In this document: one piece after another, positions 16,850-25,732 of the stretch
Layout: each line of letters begins with the position of its first letter
How positions within the stretch are numbered: position 1 is the first letter of the stretch
NCBI RefSeq assembly: GCF_025548535.1
Contig: NZ_JAJLQW010000003.1
Location: 372,001-436,000, forward strand
From: Undibacterium sp. Jales W-56
GTDB taxonomy: Bacteria > Pseudomonadota > Gammaproteobacteria > Burkholderiales > Burkholderiaceae_D
Reading direction: 5' to 3'
Length of the DNA: 64,000 bases
The notes under the pieces: generated by a model
What the model saw: only the letters and a program-made list of their open reading frames with translations
Told to the model about the DNA's origin: nothing
The model's database searches: none
Translations under genes and position numbers: made by a program

Positions 16850-17845
16850 GTGACCACTACCCACTTCACAACCCGCTCCCTATACCGTTTTATGCGCGCC
16901 AGTAGTCTGGCGCTGATCGCTGCCACCACCTCGTTCGCGTTCATCGGTGCCGCACATGCGGCGGCACCGATGGTGAAAACCCCGGCACCTGGCTACTACC
17001 GCGTCATGCTGGGTGATTTTGAAGTGACCGCCTTATCTGATGGCACCGTACAACTGCCCGTCGATAAGCTGCTGACCAATACGACGCCGGAAAACATTGC
17101 CAAAGGCTTGAATAAGTTCCATCAAAAGAGCCCGCTGGAAACCTCCGTCAACGGCTACCTGATCAATACCGGCACCAAATTGGTGCTGATCGACACCGGT
17201 GCGGCCGGCTTGTTCGGTCCTACCCTAGGCAAACTCGCCGGCAACTTGAAAGCCTCCGGTTATCAGCCTGAACAAGTCGATGAAATCTATATCACCCACA
17301 TGCATCCCGACCATGTAGGCGGTCTGGTTGACGGCGATAAGCTGGCGTTCCCGAATGCGATCGTGCGTGCCGATAAAAAAGATGCCGATTTCTGGCTGAG
17401 CCAGGCGAATCTGGATAAAGCACCGGCTGACTCTAAAGGTTTTTTCCAGGGTGCGATGGCATCCTTGAATCCGTATGTCAAGGCAGACAAATTCAAGGCC
17501 TTTGAAGGCAATACCGAGCTGGTGCCGGGCATCAAAGCGATTGCCAGCCACGGCCACACTGCAGGCCACAGCATTTATCTGGTCGAAAGCAAGGGGCAAA
17601 AGCTGATGTTATGGGGCGATCTGATGCACGTCGCCGCAGTCCAGTTCGATCATCCCGAAATCACGATACAGTTCGATACTGACAGCAAATCAGCCGCCGC
17701 CGAACGCAAAAAAGCCTATGCCGATGCAGCCAAACAAGGCTATCTGGTCGGCGCGGCACATTTGTCTTTCCCTGGCCTAGGCTATCTACGTAGCGAAGGC
17801 AAGGCGTATGCATGGACACCGTTGAATTACGTGCCGACACCGTAA
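16850..17845 (+). CDS. Exported MBL-fold metallo-hydrolase
   Basis: A 331-aa protein with a signal peptide ending AAHAAAP (about residue 41). The metallo-beta-lactamase Zn motif is THMHPDHVGG (about residue 150), followed by ASHGHTAGHS and LMLWGDLMH, which supply the remaining His and Asp ligands. The layout resembles quorum-lactonase and SoxH-like hydrolases, but the substrate is not predictable. I chose the GTG at 16850 because CAGGAGA lies 6 bp before it; an ATG at 16811 has no ribosome binding site. A hairpin terminator follows at 17866. Confidence 0.88.
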   Translation: MTTTHFTTRSLYRFMRASSLALIAATTSFAFIGAAHAAAPMVKTPAPGYYRVMLGDFEVTALSDGTVQLPVDKLLTNTTPENIAKGLNKFHQKSPLETSVNGYLINTGTKLVLIDTGAAGLFGPTLGKLAGNLKASGYQPEQVDEIYITHMHPDHVGGLVDGDKLAFPNAIVRADKKDADFWLSQANLDKAPADSKGFFQGAMASLNPYVKADKFKAFEGNTELVPGIKAIASHGHTAGHSIYLVESKGQKLMLWGDLMHVAAVQFDHPEITIQFDTDSKSAAAERKKAYADAAKQGYLVGAAHLSFPGLGYLRSEGKAYAWTPLNYVPTP

Positions 17846-17865
17846 CCGGCGATTATTGCTGAAGC

Positions 17866-17897
17866 AAAAAAGGAACCCTTGCGGTTCCTTTTTTTTT
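17866..17897. terminator. Bidirectional intrinsic terminator
   Basis: Stem AAAAAAGGAACC / GGTTCCTTTTTT with loop CTTGC, with A-tract on one side and T-tract on the other. It separates the convergent MBL-fold gene and slyX. Confidence 0.9.
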
Positions 17898-17913
17898 ACC
17901 TCATCCAATCGCC

Positions 17914-18132
17914 CTAATAATGCGGCGGTCGCTCATCGACAATCCTCTGCTGGCTGGCATTGATCGCCATCTCTTTCATACGCCCGACCAATGCGGTACA
18001 CAGCGCCTCTAACTCGGAAATTTTTTTCTGCTGCTGATAAACCAGCAGATTCAAGGTATCCACGACATCTTCCTGGCGCGATATTTTGATTTCCAACTCT
18101 TCCAAACGATGATCGATCGCCTTGCCATTCAT
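17914..18132 (-). CDS. slyX: SlyX family protein
   Basis: A 72-aa protein that is almost one continuous coiled coil (LEELEIKISRQEDVVDTLN, then QQQKKISELEALC) and ends in DERPPHY, the PPHY terminus typical of SlyX. SlyX proteins are small, widespread in proteobacteria, and of unknown molecular role. A strong ribosome binding site (GGAGG) precedes the ATG. The gene stands alone here, convergent with the MBL-fold hydrolase; no slyD is adjacent. Confidence 0.9.
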   Translation of the reverse strand: MNGKAIDHRLEELEIKISRQEDVVDTLNLLVYQQQKKISELEALCTALVGRMKEMAINASQQRIVDERPPHY

Positions 18133-18388
18133 GATCCTGCCCTCCGGTATTGCAAAGCACGCAGTATAAGGTAAATGCGGTCAACGCAAACGGACACCAT
18201 CATGCGAAGCCAGATACCAGATCAGTGGACAGCCGCTCTGGTATTGTCCTTGATGACATTCTGTCGGGGAGAAAACGCTACTGGTATGTTTGCCCAGCCT
18301 GTCATTCAAAAATCTGTTGACCCGCATCCACTGGTATCGCATGCTCGAGGCACTCGCCAACCCTGCCGGATCAATGTCGATCAATCCG

Positions 18389-19789
18389 ATGAAACGAACA
18401 ATGCAACAATTTCTGCTCAGCGCCGCATTGATATCGGCAACATTCATATCGGCCGTGTTACTACCGCTAGCCAGCTTCGCCAACAAAAATGCCGACTCGC
18501 ACGTGGTGATCGGCTATTACCTGCTTGAAAAAGAACAGATCAATCATTATCCCGAGGCGGCCGAATTCCCGGTAGTGCGCATTACGCCGGCCAAGGCGGC
18601 GATGCTGACGCATATCAACTTTTCCTTCATCAACATTAATCCGGCAGGTGAGTGCGATTTACCGGAGGGTGTCGCAGCGGACAAAGCCGCTCTCGTGTTC
18701 CGCGAATTAATGGCGCTGAAAAAATATAATCCCCGGCTGCGGATTTTATTTTCCGTCGGCGGCTGGGCTTACAGCAACGACAGCAGTCCGACCGTAAACC
18801 GCTATCGCGACGCGGTCAGCACGCCGGAAAGTCGGCGAAGACTCGCGACTTCGTGCATCGCATTCATGCGCCATTACGCTTTCGATGGCATCGATATTGA
18901 CTGGGAATATCCGCGTCCGCAAGACGCCGGTCACTTTGTCGCGTTGTTAACGGAAATCCGTCGCCAACTCACTCAAGAGAACCTGCATCGCGCTAAAAAA
19001 CCGTATCAGCTCACCATCGCAGGTCCGGGTGATACGGCGAATATGGCGCGCTATTACCCGCAATTGCTAGCCATCGTCGAGCAACTCGATTACATCAATT
19101 TAATGAGTTACGACCTGAACGGGGTCTGGCAAAAGCTCAGCAATCACAATGCGCATTTATTCGGCGATCCGGGCGAACCGCTGATCGCCAATCCTTTGCG
19201 CAACCTGGCAACATCGGCGGGCATGGATCAGGTTAACATGGAAAAACTCTTCCCATCGCCTCTCGCGAATACCGTCGATGCAGCAGTAAAGCAGTATTTG
19301 CGCGCCGGTGTTCCGGCCAGCAAAATGGTGCTGGGCATGCCATTTTATGGTCGGGCATTTTTTCAGGTCACACCAAAAAATCGCGGCCTGTATCAAAGCT
19401 TTGTGACTGAATCGGCAGAAAATTATCAGGGCGATCCAAGCCTGTTAATCGGCTGCGACGCCTGTACTCAGCGCAAAGAGCCGCGCATGGCAAGCTATGC
19501 AGAAATCCAGGCCATGCTGAAAGCCGATCTGGGCTATGTGCGTTATTTCAGTCGCGAAAGCAAAGTCCCCTGGCTCTGGCATCCTGAAAAACATATCTTC
19601 GTCAGCTATGACGACGAAGTGTCGCTGGAATACAAGACCGCCTATCTGAAGCAGCAAGGTCTGGCGGGTGCGATGTTCTGGCACCTTGGGCAAGACGACC
19701 AGCAAGGTAGCCTGTTACGCACGCTGCATCGCGGCTTGAGCCAGCCCACACCCCCTCATGTCGACCTCTCTGGCGGCATACATTACTAG
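18389..19789 (+). CDS. Exported glycoside hydrolase family 18 chitinase
   Basis: A signal peptide (MKRTMQQFLLSAALISATF, hydrophobic to about residue 28) precedes a GH18 TIM barrel covering residues about 35-455. The substrate-binding strand reads ILFSVGGWAYS and the catalytic motif DGIDIDWEYP (about residue 166) has the full D-x-x-D-x-D-x-E, with Glu as proton donor. Later landmarks are NLMSYDLNG and GAMFWHLGQD. It should hydrolyse chitin or a related beta-1,4-GlcNAc polymer in the periplasm or outside the cell. The start is uncertain between ATGs at 18374 and 18389; neither has a good ribosome binding site. No chitin-binding domain is visible. Confidence 0.9.
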   Translation: MKRTMQQFLLSAALISATFISAVLLPLASFANKNADSHVVIGYYLLEKEQINHYPEAAEFPVVRITPAKAAMLTHINFSFININPAGECDLPEGVAADKAALVFRELMALKKYNPRLRILFSVGGWAYSNDSSPTVNRYRDAVSTPESRRRLATSCIAFMRHYAFDGIDIDWEYPRPQDAGHFVALLTEIRRQLTQENLHRAKKPYQLTIAGPGDTANMARYYPQLLAIVEQLDYINLMSYDLNGVWQKLSNHNAHLFGDPGEPLIANPLRNLATSAGMDQVNMEKLFPSPLANTVDAAVKQYLRAGVPASKMVLGMPFYGRAFFQVTPKNRGLYQSFVTESAENYQGDPSLLIGCDACTQRKEPRMASYAEIQAMLKADLGYVRYFSRESKVPWLWHPEKHIFVSYDDEVSLEYKTAYLKQQGLAGAMFWHLGQDDQQGSLLRTLHRGLSQPTPPHVDLSGGIHY

Positions 19790-20006
19790 CGCCTGTTCCG
19801 CGCGGCCCGGTTACTCAGCGCGCCAGCCCGGCTCAACGGGCTTATCCTGCTCCGCACATCGAAGCTCCTGGCGGATTTGCAATGAAACGACAAATTGGCC
19901 CGATGCCCGCAACAGACGCGCGCAGCTTGAGAAATTAAAGTTACACTGCGTGAGAATCTGGAATGTGAATCAAAGTCGGCTCAGATAATAAACCGAAAGG
20001 AATATC

Positions 20007-21146
20007 GTGCAGAATTTCCTGTCCAAGTTATTCAATCAAGTATTCAGCAAAACCCCGCCTGCACAGAGTCCGGTAGCGGCACCGCTGCAAACCCCTGTGA
20101 TAGCGCCAAGCCCGCCGCAGCCAAGTCCACCTGTCAGCACGATTACACCTGTGACGGCTGAATCGAAAATACCGGCTGAAGTAGCCGCAACCGCGCCACC
20201 GGCATTGCAGGCGTGGCGTCCGCAGATTGCCATCGATCCGCTATTTTTTTACTGGCTGATGGGCAGTCCCGGCGAAGGCAGCAGCATGGAGATAGAACAG
20301 AAAATCCTGCATGCTTTGTACGGACTGCTGGCATCCGATTTAAACGATGCGGTGGTGGTGCCCCGCGTGCCGACCGTGATTCCGCAATTGCTTGGCAGCC
20401 TGCGCAATAAAACCGTCTCGGCCGCTGAACTGTCGTCGCATATCGTCAAAGACGTCGTGCTGGTCGGCGAAGTCATCAACGCCGTGAATAGCGCGCTCTA
20501 CAATCCGGCAGATCGCATCAATAGCCTGGAAAAAGCCGTGATGGTCTTGGGGGAAGATGGCTTGCGCCTGTTGATTGCGAAAGTCGCTTTCCGCCCCATC
20601 ATCAACCTGAATGCGGGCAACTTCACCCGCAGAGCCGCGCCGCATATCTGGAACCAGTCTGAAAAATGCGCCTTGGCCTGCTATCAGCTGGCGACCGGGC
20701 TCGATCCTTTCCAGGCTTTTCTGACGGGCTTGATGAAAAACGTCGGTTTGATCATTGCGTTCCGCCTGCTGGACCAGCAATGCGAGGAAGCGCGGTTTAA
20801 ATACTCGGCGAGTTTTTACCATGCGTTTACCTCGGTCGCCGCCACCCTGTCGTATCGGGTCGCGCAACGCTGGGAATTTCCGGCCACCGTGGTGCAAGCC
20901 TTGCAGCAACAGGCCGGCGGGAGCAAGGCGCCGGTCTGGACGCCGCTGGGACATTTGCTGCATAACGCCGACCTGCTGGCCAAAATGCGCGTATTGGTCA
21001 ATCACGCCCAACTGAAATCCAATGATCAGCGACTCTGCGCCGGACTCTCGGCAGAAGCGATCGATTGTTTCACTAACCTGAATCATGTCCAGCTATACGA
21101 CACTACGGCGGCGCTGCAAAAGAACAATGCCACACCGGGCGCCTAA
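20007..21146 (+). CDS. HDOD-domain protein with Pro-rich N-terminus
   Basis: A 379-aa protein starting at a GTG with AAAGGA upstream. Residues 1-70 are a Pro/Ala/Thr-rich linker after a short amphipathic start (NFLSKLFNQVFSK). The HDOD domain covers about 110-340, with VVPRVPTVIPQLLGSLR, INAVNSALYNP, VMVLGEDGLRLLIAKVAFRP and FLTGLMKNVGLIIAF. It is clearly paralogous to the protein at 39301, which shares the same N-terminal style and the same landmark segments. The HD metal-binding pair is missing, so a scaffold or regulatory role is likely. Its stop codon sits in the loop of a 13-bp hairpin. Confidence 0.85.
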   Translation: MQNFLSKLFNQVFSKTPPAQSPVAAPLQTPVIAPSPPQPSPPVSTITPVTAESKIPAEVAATAPPALQAWRPQIAIDPLFFYWLMGSPGEGSSMEIEQKILHALYGLLASDLNDAVVVPRVPTVIPQLLGSLRNKTVSAAELSSHIVKDVVLVGEVINAVNSALYNPADRINSLEKAVMVLGEDGLRLLIAKVAFRPIINLNAGNFTRRAAPHIWNQSEKCALACYQLATGLDPFQAFLTGLMKNVGLIIAFRLLDQQCEEARFKYSASFYHAFTSVAATLSYRVAQRWEFPATVVQALQQQAGGSKAPVWTPLGHLLHNADLLAKMRVLVNHAQLKSNDQRLCAGLSAEAIDCFTNLNHVQLYDTTAALQKNNATPGA

Positions 21147-21165
21147 GTCCTCGTGTGGCATTGTT
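21123..21165 (+). terminator. Hairpin overlapping the stop codon
   Basis: Perfect 13-bp arms AACAATGCCACAC / GTGTGGCATTGTT flank a 17-nt loop that contains the TAA of the HDOD gene. Only TT plus TTCGC follows, so it is a weak or Rho-assisted terminator, or an mRNA 3' end stabiliser. Confidence 0.6.
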
Positions 21166-21332
21166 TCGCTAAAGATTACCTCAGGACGCCCTTGGTTCAT
21201 GTCCAAAGCAAAATCATCTATCTGCAAAATGGTTTTGACTTGGATACGAACTGATCTGGCTTTACCGTCCTGCGGCTGGTGACTGCATCGTCCACATTTT
21301 TCTGTATTGCATGACTCTTGCGTGCTCAGCAC

Positions 21333-21653
21333 TTAGCCATTTTTTTGTGAAGTACGGATCGCTTTAGCCGCAATCCCAAGCTGCAAAACCCGGTCTTCCT
21401 GAGCCATCGCGATTTTTTGTTCTTCAGTCAAACGTTTGGCACTGATCACGACTGTTTGTACGCCAGATGCTTCTGCATCGAAAGCTAGTTTTTGCGCTGC
21501 GCTCATGCGTGTTGCGATGATCGTCACGGTCTGTACTTGCGCTGCTGAAACGGGGGCGCTGACTGCAACAGGCTGGAACGCTGCGCCGACGGCGAAGATG
21601 CCGGCAACCAAAGCGCTACCCAGAATTGCGGATGTTGTAAACGTTGTTTTCAT
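21333..21653 (-). CDS. Exported protein with an internal duplicated unit
   Basis: A 106-aa protein with a signal peptide (MKTTFTTSAILGSALVAGIF, cleavage probably in VGAAFQPVAVSAP). The mature part holds two copies of one unit: VQTVTIIATRMSAAQKLAFD and VQTVVISAKRLTEEQKIAMA, each about 22 residues. No family is recognised. The ATG at 21653 is preferred because AGAGG lies 7 bp upstream; an earlier in-frame start would add six residues. It is probably periplasmic. The gene converges with the HDOD gene at 20007. Confidence 0.72.
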   Translation of the reverse strand: MKTTFTTSAILGSALVAGIFAVGAAFQPVAVSAPVSAAQVQTVTIIATRMSAAQKLAFDAEASGVQTVVISAKRLTEEQKIAMAQEDRVLQLGIAAKAIRTSQKNG

Positions 21654-21925
21654 TTGCTGTGCCTCTTTCATTGAAGGTTAGTTAGGTTCAACAGTGCGTT
21701 GTCCGAATCGGTATTTGCTCTGTCGATGTAAGCACTGTAGACAATGTGTTTATCGCCTGCGATGGCGATGCGACGAAACGCAAAAAGTGCAGGATGAACG
21801 TCGCGAATCAAAGATCCAACCGTTTTGACAACAATCGGATATCGCCCAGCTTGCGCGGTCTAGCAGCGTACAATACGGACTTCCCCCTTAATTTATCGCC
21901 GCTTTGTCGCCATACGCCCTGCCTC

Positions 21926-23479
21926 ATGACCATATTGCTTTCTACCCTCAACGCCCGCTACGCCCATGCCTCATTGGGTCTGCGTTATCTGCTCGCGAAT
22001 ATGGGCGCCTTGCAGCAGCAGACCCGCTTGCAGGAATTTGTGACCGGCGCAAAAACTACCGAGATCGTAGAAAAACTCTTGTCGCACCGTCATGCCGGAG
22101 AAAAACTCATCGTCGGCTTCGGCGTGTATATCTGGAATATCGAAGAAATCACCAAGGTCGTTGCCTTGCTGAAACGCGTAGCGCCTGAGGTCGTCGTGAT
22201 CCTTGGCGGACCGGAAGTGTCGTACGAAACCGCCGAACAGGAGATCGTCAAATTGGCGGATTACGTCATCACGGGCTGGGGCGATGTGAGCTTCCCGGAG
22301 ATTTGTCGTCAGGTATTGAACGGCCCGAAGCCATTGATGAAAATCCATGCCGGCGTGCAGCCGCCGATGGCCGACATCGCCTTGCCGTACACGCTCTACA
22401 GCGATGAGGACATCCAGCACCGCACCTTGTATGTCGAAGCCTCACGCGGCTGTCCGTTCAAATGTGAGTTCTGTTTATCGGCGCTGGATAAAACCGCCTG
22501 GCCGTTTGAGATCGAGCTCTTCCTGGCCGAGATGGAAAGCCTGCATGCGCGCGGCGCCCGCTTGTTCAAGTTTGTCGATCGCACCTTCAATCTGAATATC
22601 AAGACCAGCCTGAAGATCATGCAGTTCTTCCTCGATAAACTGGAAGCTAATCCCGCTGATCCGGTGTTCGCGCATTTCGAGGTCGTGCCGGATCACCTGC
22701 CCGATGCCTTGAAAGAAGGCATCAAAAAATTCCCGCCGGGCACGCTGCAATTTGAACTCGGAATCCAGAGCTTCAATCCCGAAGTACAGGCGCGCATCAG
22801 CCGCAAACAGGATAACCAAAAAGCCGCCGACAACATCCGCTGGCTGTGCGAAAACTCGCACGCCCATTTGCATGTCGATCTGATCGCCGGCTTGCCCGGC
22901 GAAACCGTAGAGAGTTTCGCTGCGGGCTTTAACAAGCTGTACGCGCTCCGCCCACACGAAATCCAGTTCGGCATCCTGAAACGCCTGCGCGGCACGCCTA
23001 TCATCCGCCATACCGAAGAATGGGGCATGGTGTTCGACCCGTATCCGCCTTACACCATACTGGCGAACAGCACGATCGATTTCAGCACCATGCAGCGTCT
23101 GGTGCGGTTTGCCCGCTACTGGGACCTGGTGGCGAACTCCGGTCGCTTCGGCCATACCCTGCCGCATCTGCTGGGCGCGACGCCGTTTGAGAATTTCATG
23201 GACTTATCCGACTGGCTGTATCAGCGCACCGATGCAACCCACAGAATCGCGCTCGAACGCCTGGCCGCGCTGGTCGGCGAATGGCTGCGCACGGAACGCC
23301 GGATGGACGATATGCTGGTCGAACAAATCTTGGGCAGCGATTACGCCGGACAAGCAAACCGCAAAAATGTCAGCGATAAATCCGCCGCAAAATTGGACAA
23401 AAGCACACAAAAAAGCGCAGAGAAAAAAACCGAAGCCAAATCTCTGCCGCAAAGACAGGCCAGGCATCTGGCGGCCTGA
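21926..23479 (+). CDS. B12-binding-type radical SAM protein (DUF4080)
   Basis: A 517-aa protein. Residues about 1-140 form a cobalamin-binding-type Rossmann domain (NARYAHASLGLRYLLANMG, GFGVYIWNIEEI, VVILGGPEVSYE), followed by a radical SAM core with ASRGCPFKCEFC (C-x3-C-x2-C, about residue 173) and FKFVDRTFNLN. The C-terminal region (FGILKRLRGTPIIRH, DPYPPYTILAN) matches DUF4080. Enzymes of this class catalyse methylations or other B12-dependent radical reactions; the substrate is unknown. The ATG at 21926 begins exactly at the domain; a longer upstream frame has no domain content. A Lys/Ser-rich tail closes the protein. Confidence 0.88.
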   Translation: MTILLSTLNARYAHASLGLRYLLANMGALQQQTRLQEFVTGAKTTEIVEKLLSHRHAGEKLIVGFGVYIWNIEEITKVVALLKRVAPEVVVILGGPEVSYETAEQEIVKLADYVITGWGDVSFPEICRQVLNGPKPLMKIHAGVQPPMADIALPYTLYSDEDIQHRTLYVEASRGCPFKCEFCLSALDKTAWPFEIELFLAEMESLHARGARLFKFVDRTFNLNIKTSLKIMQFFLDKLEANPADPVFAHFEVVPDHLPDALKEGIKKFPPGTLQFELGIQSFNPEVQARISRKQDNQKAADNIRWLCENSHAHLHVDLIAGLPGETVESFAAGFNKLYALRPHEIQFGILKRLRGTPIIRHTEEWGMVFDPYPPYTILANSTIDFSTMQRLVRFARYWDLVANSGRFGHTLPHLLGATPFENFMDLSDWLYQRTDATHRIALERLAALVGEWLRTERRMDDMLVEQILGSDYAGQANRKNVSDKSAAKLDKSTQKSAEKKTEAKSLPQRQARHLAA

Positions 23480-23493
23480 TCGTCTAACTCACA

Positions 23494-25146
23494 TCAGCGC
23501 TGAACCTTGCCAAACGCATCGCCGGCTTTCCAGGTTGCCATGCGCGGCGCATTTGCCACGGCATAACCGAGATTCAGGGTAAATTGCGCTTGCTGCACCA
23601 TGCCGGATAAATCCCACTTTGGGTCGTAGCGATCGGTTTCCTGATGATAGTGCCTGGTGAAATCGCGCATGATCGCGTTCGCGGCTTGATCATCCCTGGC
23701 AAATTCAAAATGTCCGTCGCCTGAGAACACCGCAGAGCCGACATTGAATGCCGGAATCCCGGCACGGGCAAAATTGAAATGATCGGCACGGAAATAGCTG
23801 CCGGACAAATCCGGCACTTGCGGTGCCAGGTGCATGCCCATCCGCTTTGCGACGATAGCGGCCGTTGCATGCAGGCTGCTGCGTTCGCTGCCCGCCACAC
23901 CGATGTCGCGTGTCTTGCCGACGAAATTCATGCTGTCGAGATTCAGGTCGGCGCTGGTTTTTGCCAGGGGCCAGAGCGGATTCTTGACATACGCGGCACT
24001 GCCGAGCAGATATTGCTCTTCCGCGCAAGGCCATAAAAATATCAGGCTGCGGCGTGCCGGATGTCCGACCGCCGCTTGCGCCATCGCCATCAGCGATGCG
24101 CTGCCGGAGGCATTGTCAATCGCGCCGTTCCAGATGTGATCGGCTTTTTCACCGTTCGCTGCGGCGATTTTTCCGAGATGATCCCAGTGCGCGGAATAGA
24201 TCACGGCCTCGTCTTTCAGCTTGGGATCGCTGCCCGGCACGATGCCGACCACATTGAATTGCTCGACCTGGCGCACCGCGACTTTCAGGTCGACTTGCGC
24301 TGTCGCGTTCAATAACACGGGTTGAAAATCGCGGCTTTCCGCCTGGGCGCGCAAAGCGTCCAGATCTTGGCCGGCAGCGGCGAACAAGGCTTTGGCGGTG
24401 TTCTCATGCAACCAGCCTTCCAGCGCATTGCCGGCACCGTCGAGATGGAAGCGTTCGTGGCTGAAGCTGTTCACCGGCACGCTCCAGCCGTATGAGGCCG
24501 ATGGCGTGGTGTGGATCAGCAACACGCCGGCCGCGCCCTCGCGCAAGGCTTGTTCGTATTTATAGGTCCAGCGACCGTAGTAGGTCAGCGCCTTGCCGCC
24601 AAAGCGATGCGGCTCAGCGGCGGTCGGTTGCGGGTCGTTGACCATCATGATCAGCAGCTTGCCTTTGACATCGGCATTTTTATAATCATTCCAGCGTTCT
24701 TCGTCGGCGCGAATGCCGTAGCCGACAAACATGACGGGCGCGTTGAAAGCGATCCCGGTTTGATTGCCGCCGGTGCCATACACGGCTTGCGTGCCGAATT
24801 CGGTGCCGATGCTTTTACCGCCGACATTAAATTGCAGGCTGCTGGCCGGCAAAGTCTGGACGCCGGTCAGCATAACGGCTTGACGATAGCTATTGCCGTT
24901 CAAGGGCTTCAGGCCGATCGCGGCAGCCTGCGTCTCCAGATAACGCACCGCCAGCTCGCCGCCGCGCTGGCCGGTGCCGCGACCTTCGAGTAAATCGTCA
25001 GCGAGAAACGCCAGATGGGCACGCAAGGGCGCTTCTTTGACCGTCTGTGCATGCGCGGCAAGCGACATCAGGCAGAACGCCGCAGCACAAAAGGGAACGG
25101 CAATCGTGGTGCGCAATACGCTTACGGGAATTGTCAGCTTCATCAT
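23494..25146 (-). CDS. Exported M28-family metallopeptidase
   Basis: A 550-aa protein with a signal peptide (cleavage after AAHA, about residue 33). A PA-domain-like insert lies at about 130-270. The M28 zinc site is visible in order: IYSAHWDHLG (His), GAIDNASGSA (bridging Asp), WPCAEEQYLLGS (catalytic Glu and ligand Glu), LNLDSMNFVG (Asp) and the later RADHFNFARAGIPAF (His). It should be a periplasmic or secreted aminopeptidase. It is convergent with the radical SAM gene, only 14 bp between stops. A second, shorter M28 peptidase is at 43800. Confidence 0.9.
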   Translation of the reverse strand: MMKLTIPVSVLRTTIAVPFCAAAFCLMSLAAHAQTVKEAPLRAHLAFLADDLLEGRGTGQRGGELAVRYLETQAAAIGLKPLNGNSYRQAVMLTGVQTLPASSLQFNVGGKSIGTEFGTQAVYGTGGNQTGIAFNAPVMFVGYGIRADEERWNDYKNADVKGKLLIMMVNDPQPTAAEPHRFGGKALTYYGRWTYKYEQALREGAAGVLLIHTTPSASYGWSVPVNSFSHERFHLDGAGNALEGWLHENTAKALFAAAGQDLDALRAQAESRDFQPVLLNATAQVDLKVAVRQVEQFNVVGIVPGSDPKLKDEAVIYSAHWDHLGKIAAANGEKADHIWNGAIDNASGSASLMAMAQAAVGHPARRSLIFLWPCAEEQYLLGSAAYVKNPLWPLAKTSADLNLDSMNFVGKTRDIGVAGSERSSLHATAAIVAKRMGMHLAPQVPDLSGSYFRADHFNFARAGIPAFNVGSAVFSGDGHFEFARDDQAANAIMRDFTRHYHQETDRYDPKWDLSGMVQQAQFTLNLGYAVANAPRMATWKAGDAFGKVQR

Positions 25147-25307
25147 AGTAAGCTCATGGCCTCATGGCATTAGAGAGTATTAGCAAAAATAGCAGCGCCT
25201 GCACCAGGATACCGGTGCATTAAGACGCAGCTAGTCGTGTCAGGTAAATTCAGACCTGTCCAGGCGCAGTTAAGAAACATACGAGCCAGAAAAGGCATGC
25301 AACAGGT

Positions 25308-25622
25308 TTAGGCGAATTTATCCAAAAACGCAGACAGATGTTTGGCACGCTCCAGCGCTTCTTCTACGCTGCCGGCTTTTTCCGCATGCGTGACCATGGA
25401 ACTGGTCAGCAAGGTGACGAAAGAACGGTCCAGGGCTTTGCGCGCTGCCGACATCTGCTGGGCGATGCCATCGCAATCGGCCGGTTCGGCGGCCTTGGCG
25501 ATCAGTTTCTGGATGCCGCGCAACTGACCCTCTACCCGCGCCAGGCGGTGCAGCAAATCTTTCTTCTGTTGCTCGGTTAATGCGCTGCCTTGAACGATCT
25601 TGAGTGGGGGAGTATCTGCCAT
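25308..25622 (-). CDS. CsoR/RcnR/FrmR-family transcriptional regulator
   Basis: A 104-aa all-helical protein of the DUF156 repressor family (LLHRLARVEGQLRGIQKLI, then CDGIAQQMSAARKALDRS). By hand alignment the family's first Cys is Cys50; the two positions 25 and 29 residues later, His and Cys in copper-sensing CsoR, are Ser75 and His79 here. The metal site is therefore not of the CsoR type, and sensing of formaldehyde, persulfide or another electrophile is possible. Upstream, a perfect palindrome at 25672 is a likely autoregulatory operator. No exporter or formaldehyde dehydrogenase gene is adjacent. Confidence 0.85.
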   Translation of the reverse strand: MADTPPLKIVQGSALTEQQKKDLLHRLARVEGQLRGIQKLIAKAAEPADCDGIAQQMSAARKALDRSFVTLLTSSMVTHAEKAGSVEEALERAKHLSAFLDKFA

Positions 25623-25671
25623 GCTGGTGCTCCTGCGGTTAGTTGATATGGGGAAAAATTTGATTTAAATC

Positions 25672-25687
25672 ATACTCTACTGAGTAT
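25672..25687. promoter_or_regulatory. Palindrome ATACTC-TACT-GAGTAT, candidate operator
   Basis: A perfect 6-4-6 inverted repeat 50 bp upstream of the CsoR/FrmR-like ATG. Regulators of this family bind A/T-flanked palindromes in their own promoters, so autoregulation is the simplest reading. Confidence 0.55.
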
Positions 25688-25732
25688 CGTACCGCATTTA
25701 AAAGCGGGGCGGCAAAAAATCCCGTCAAATTA

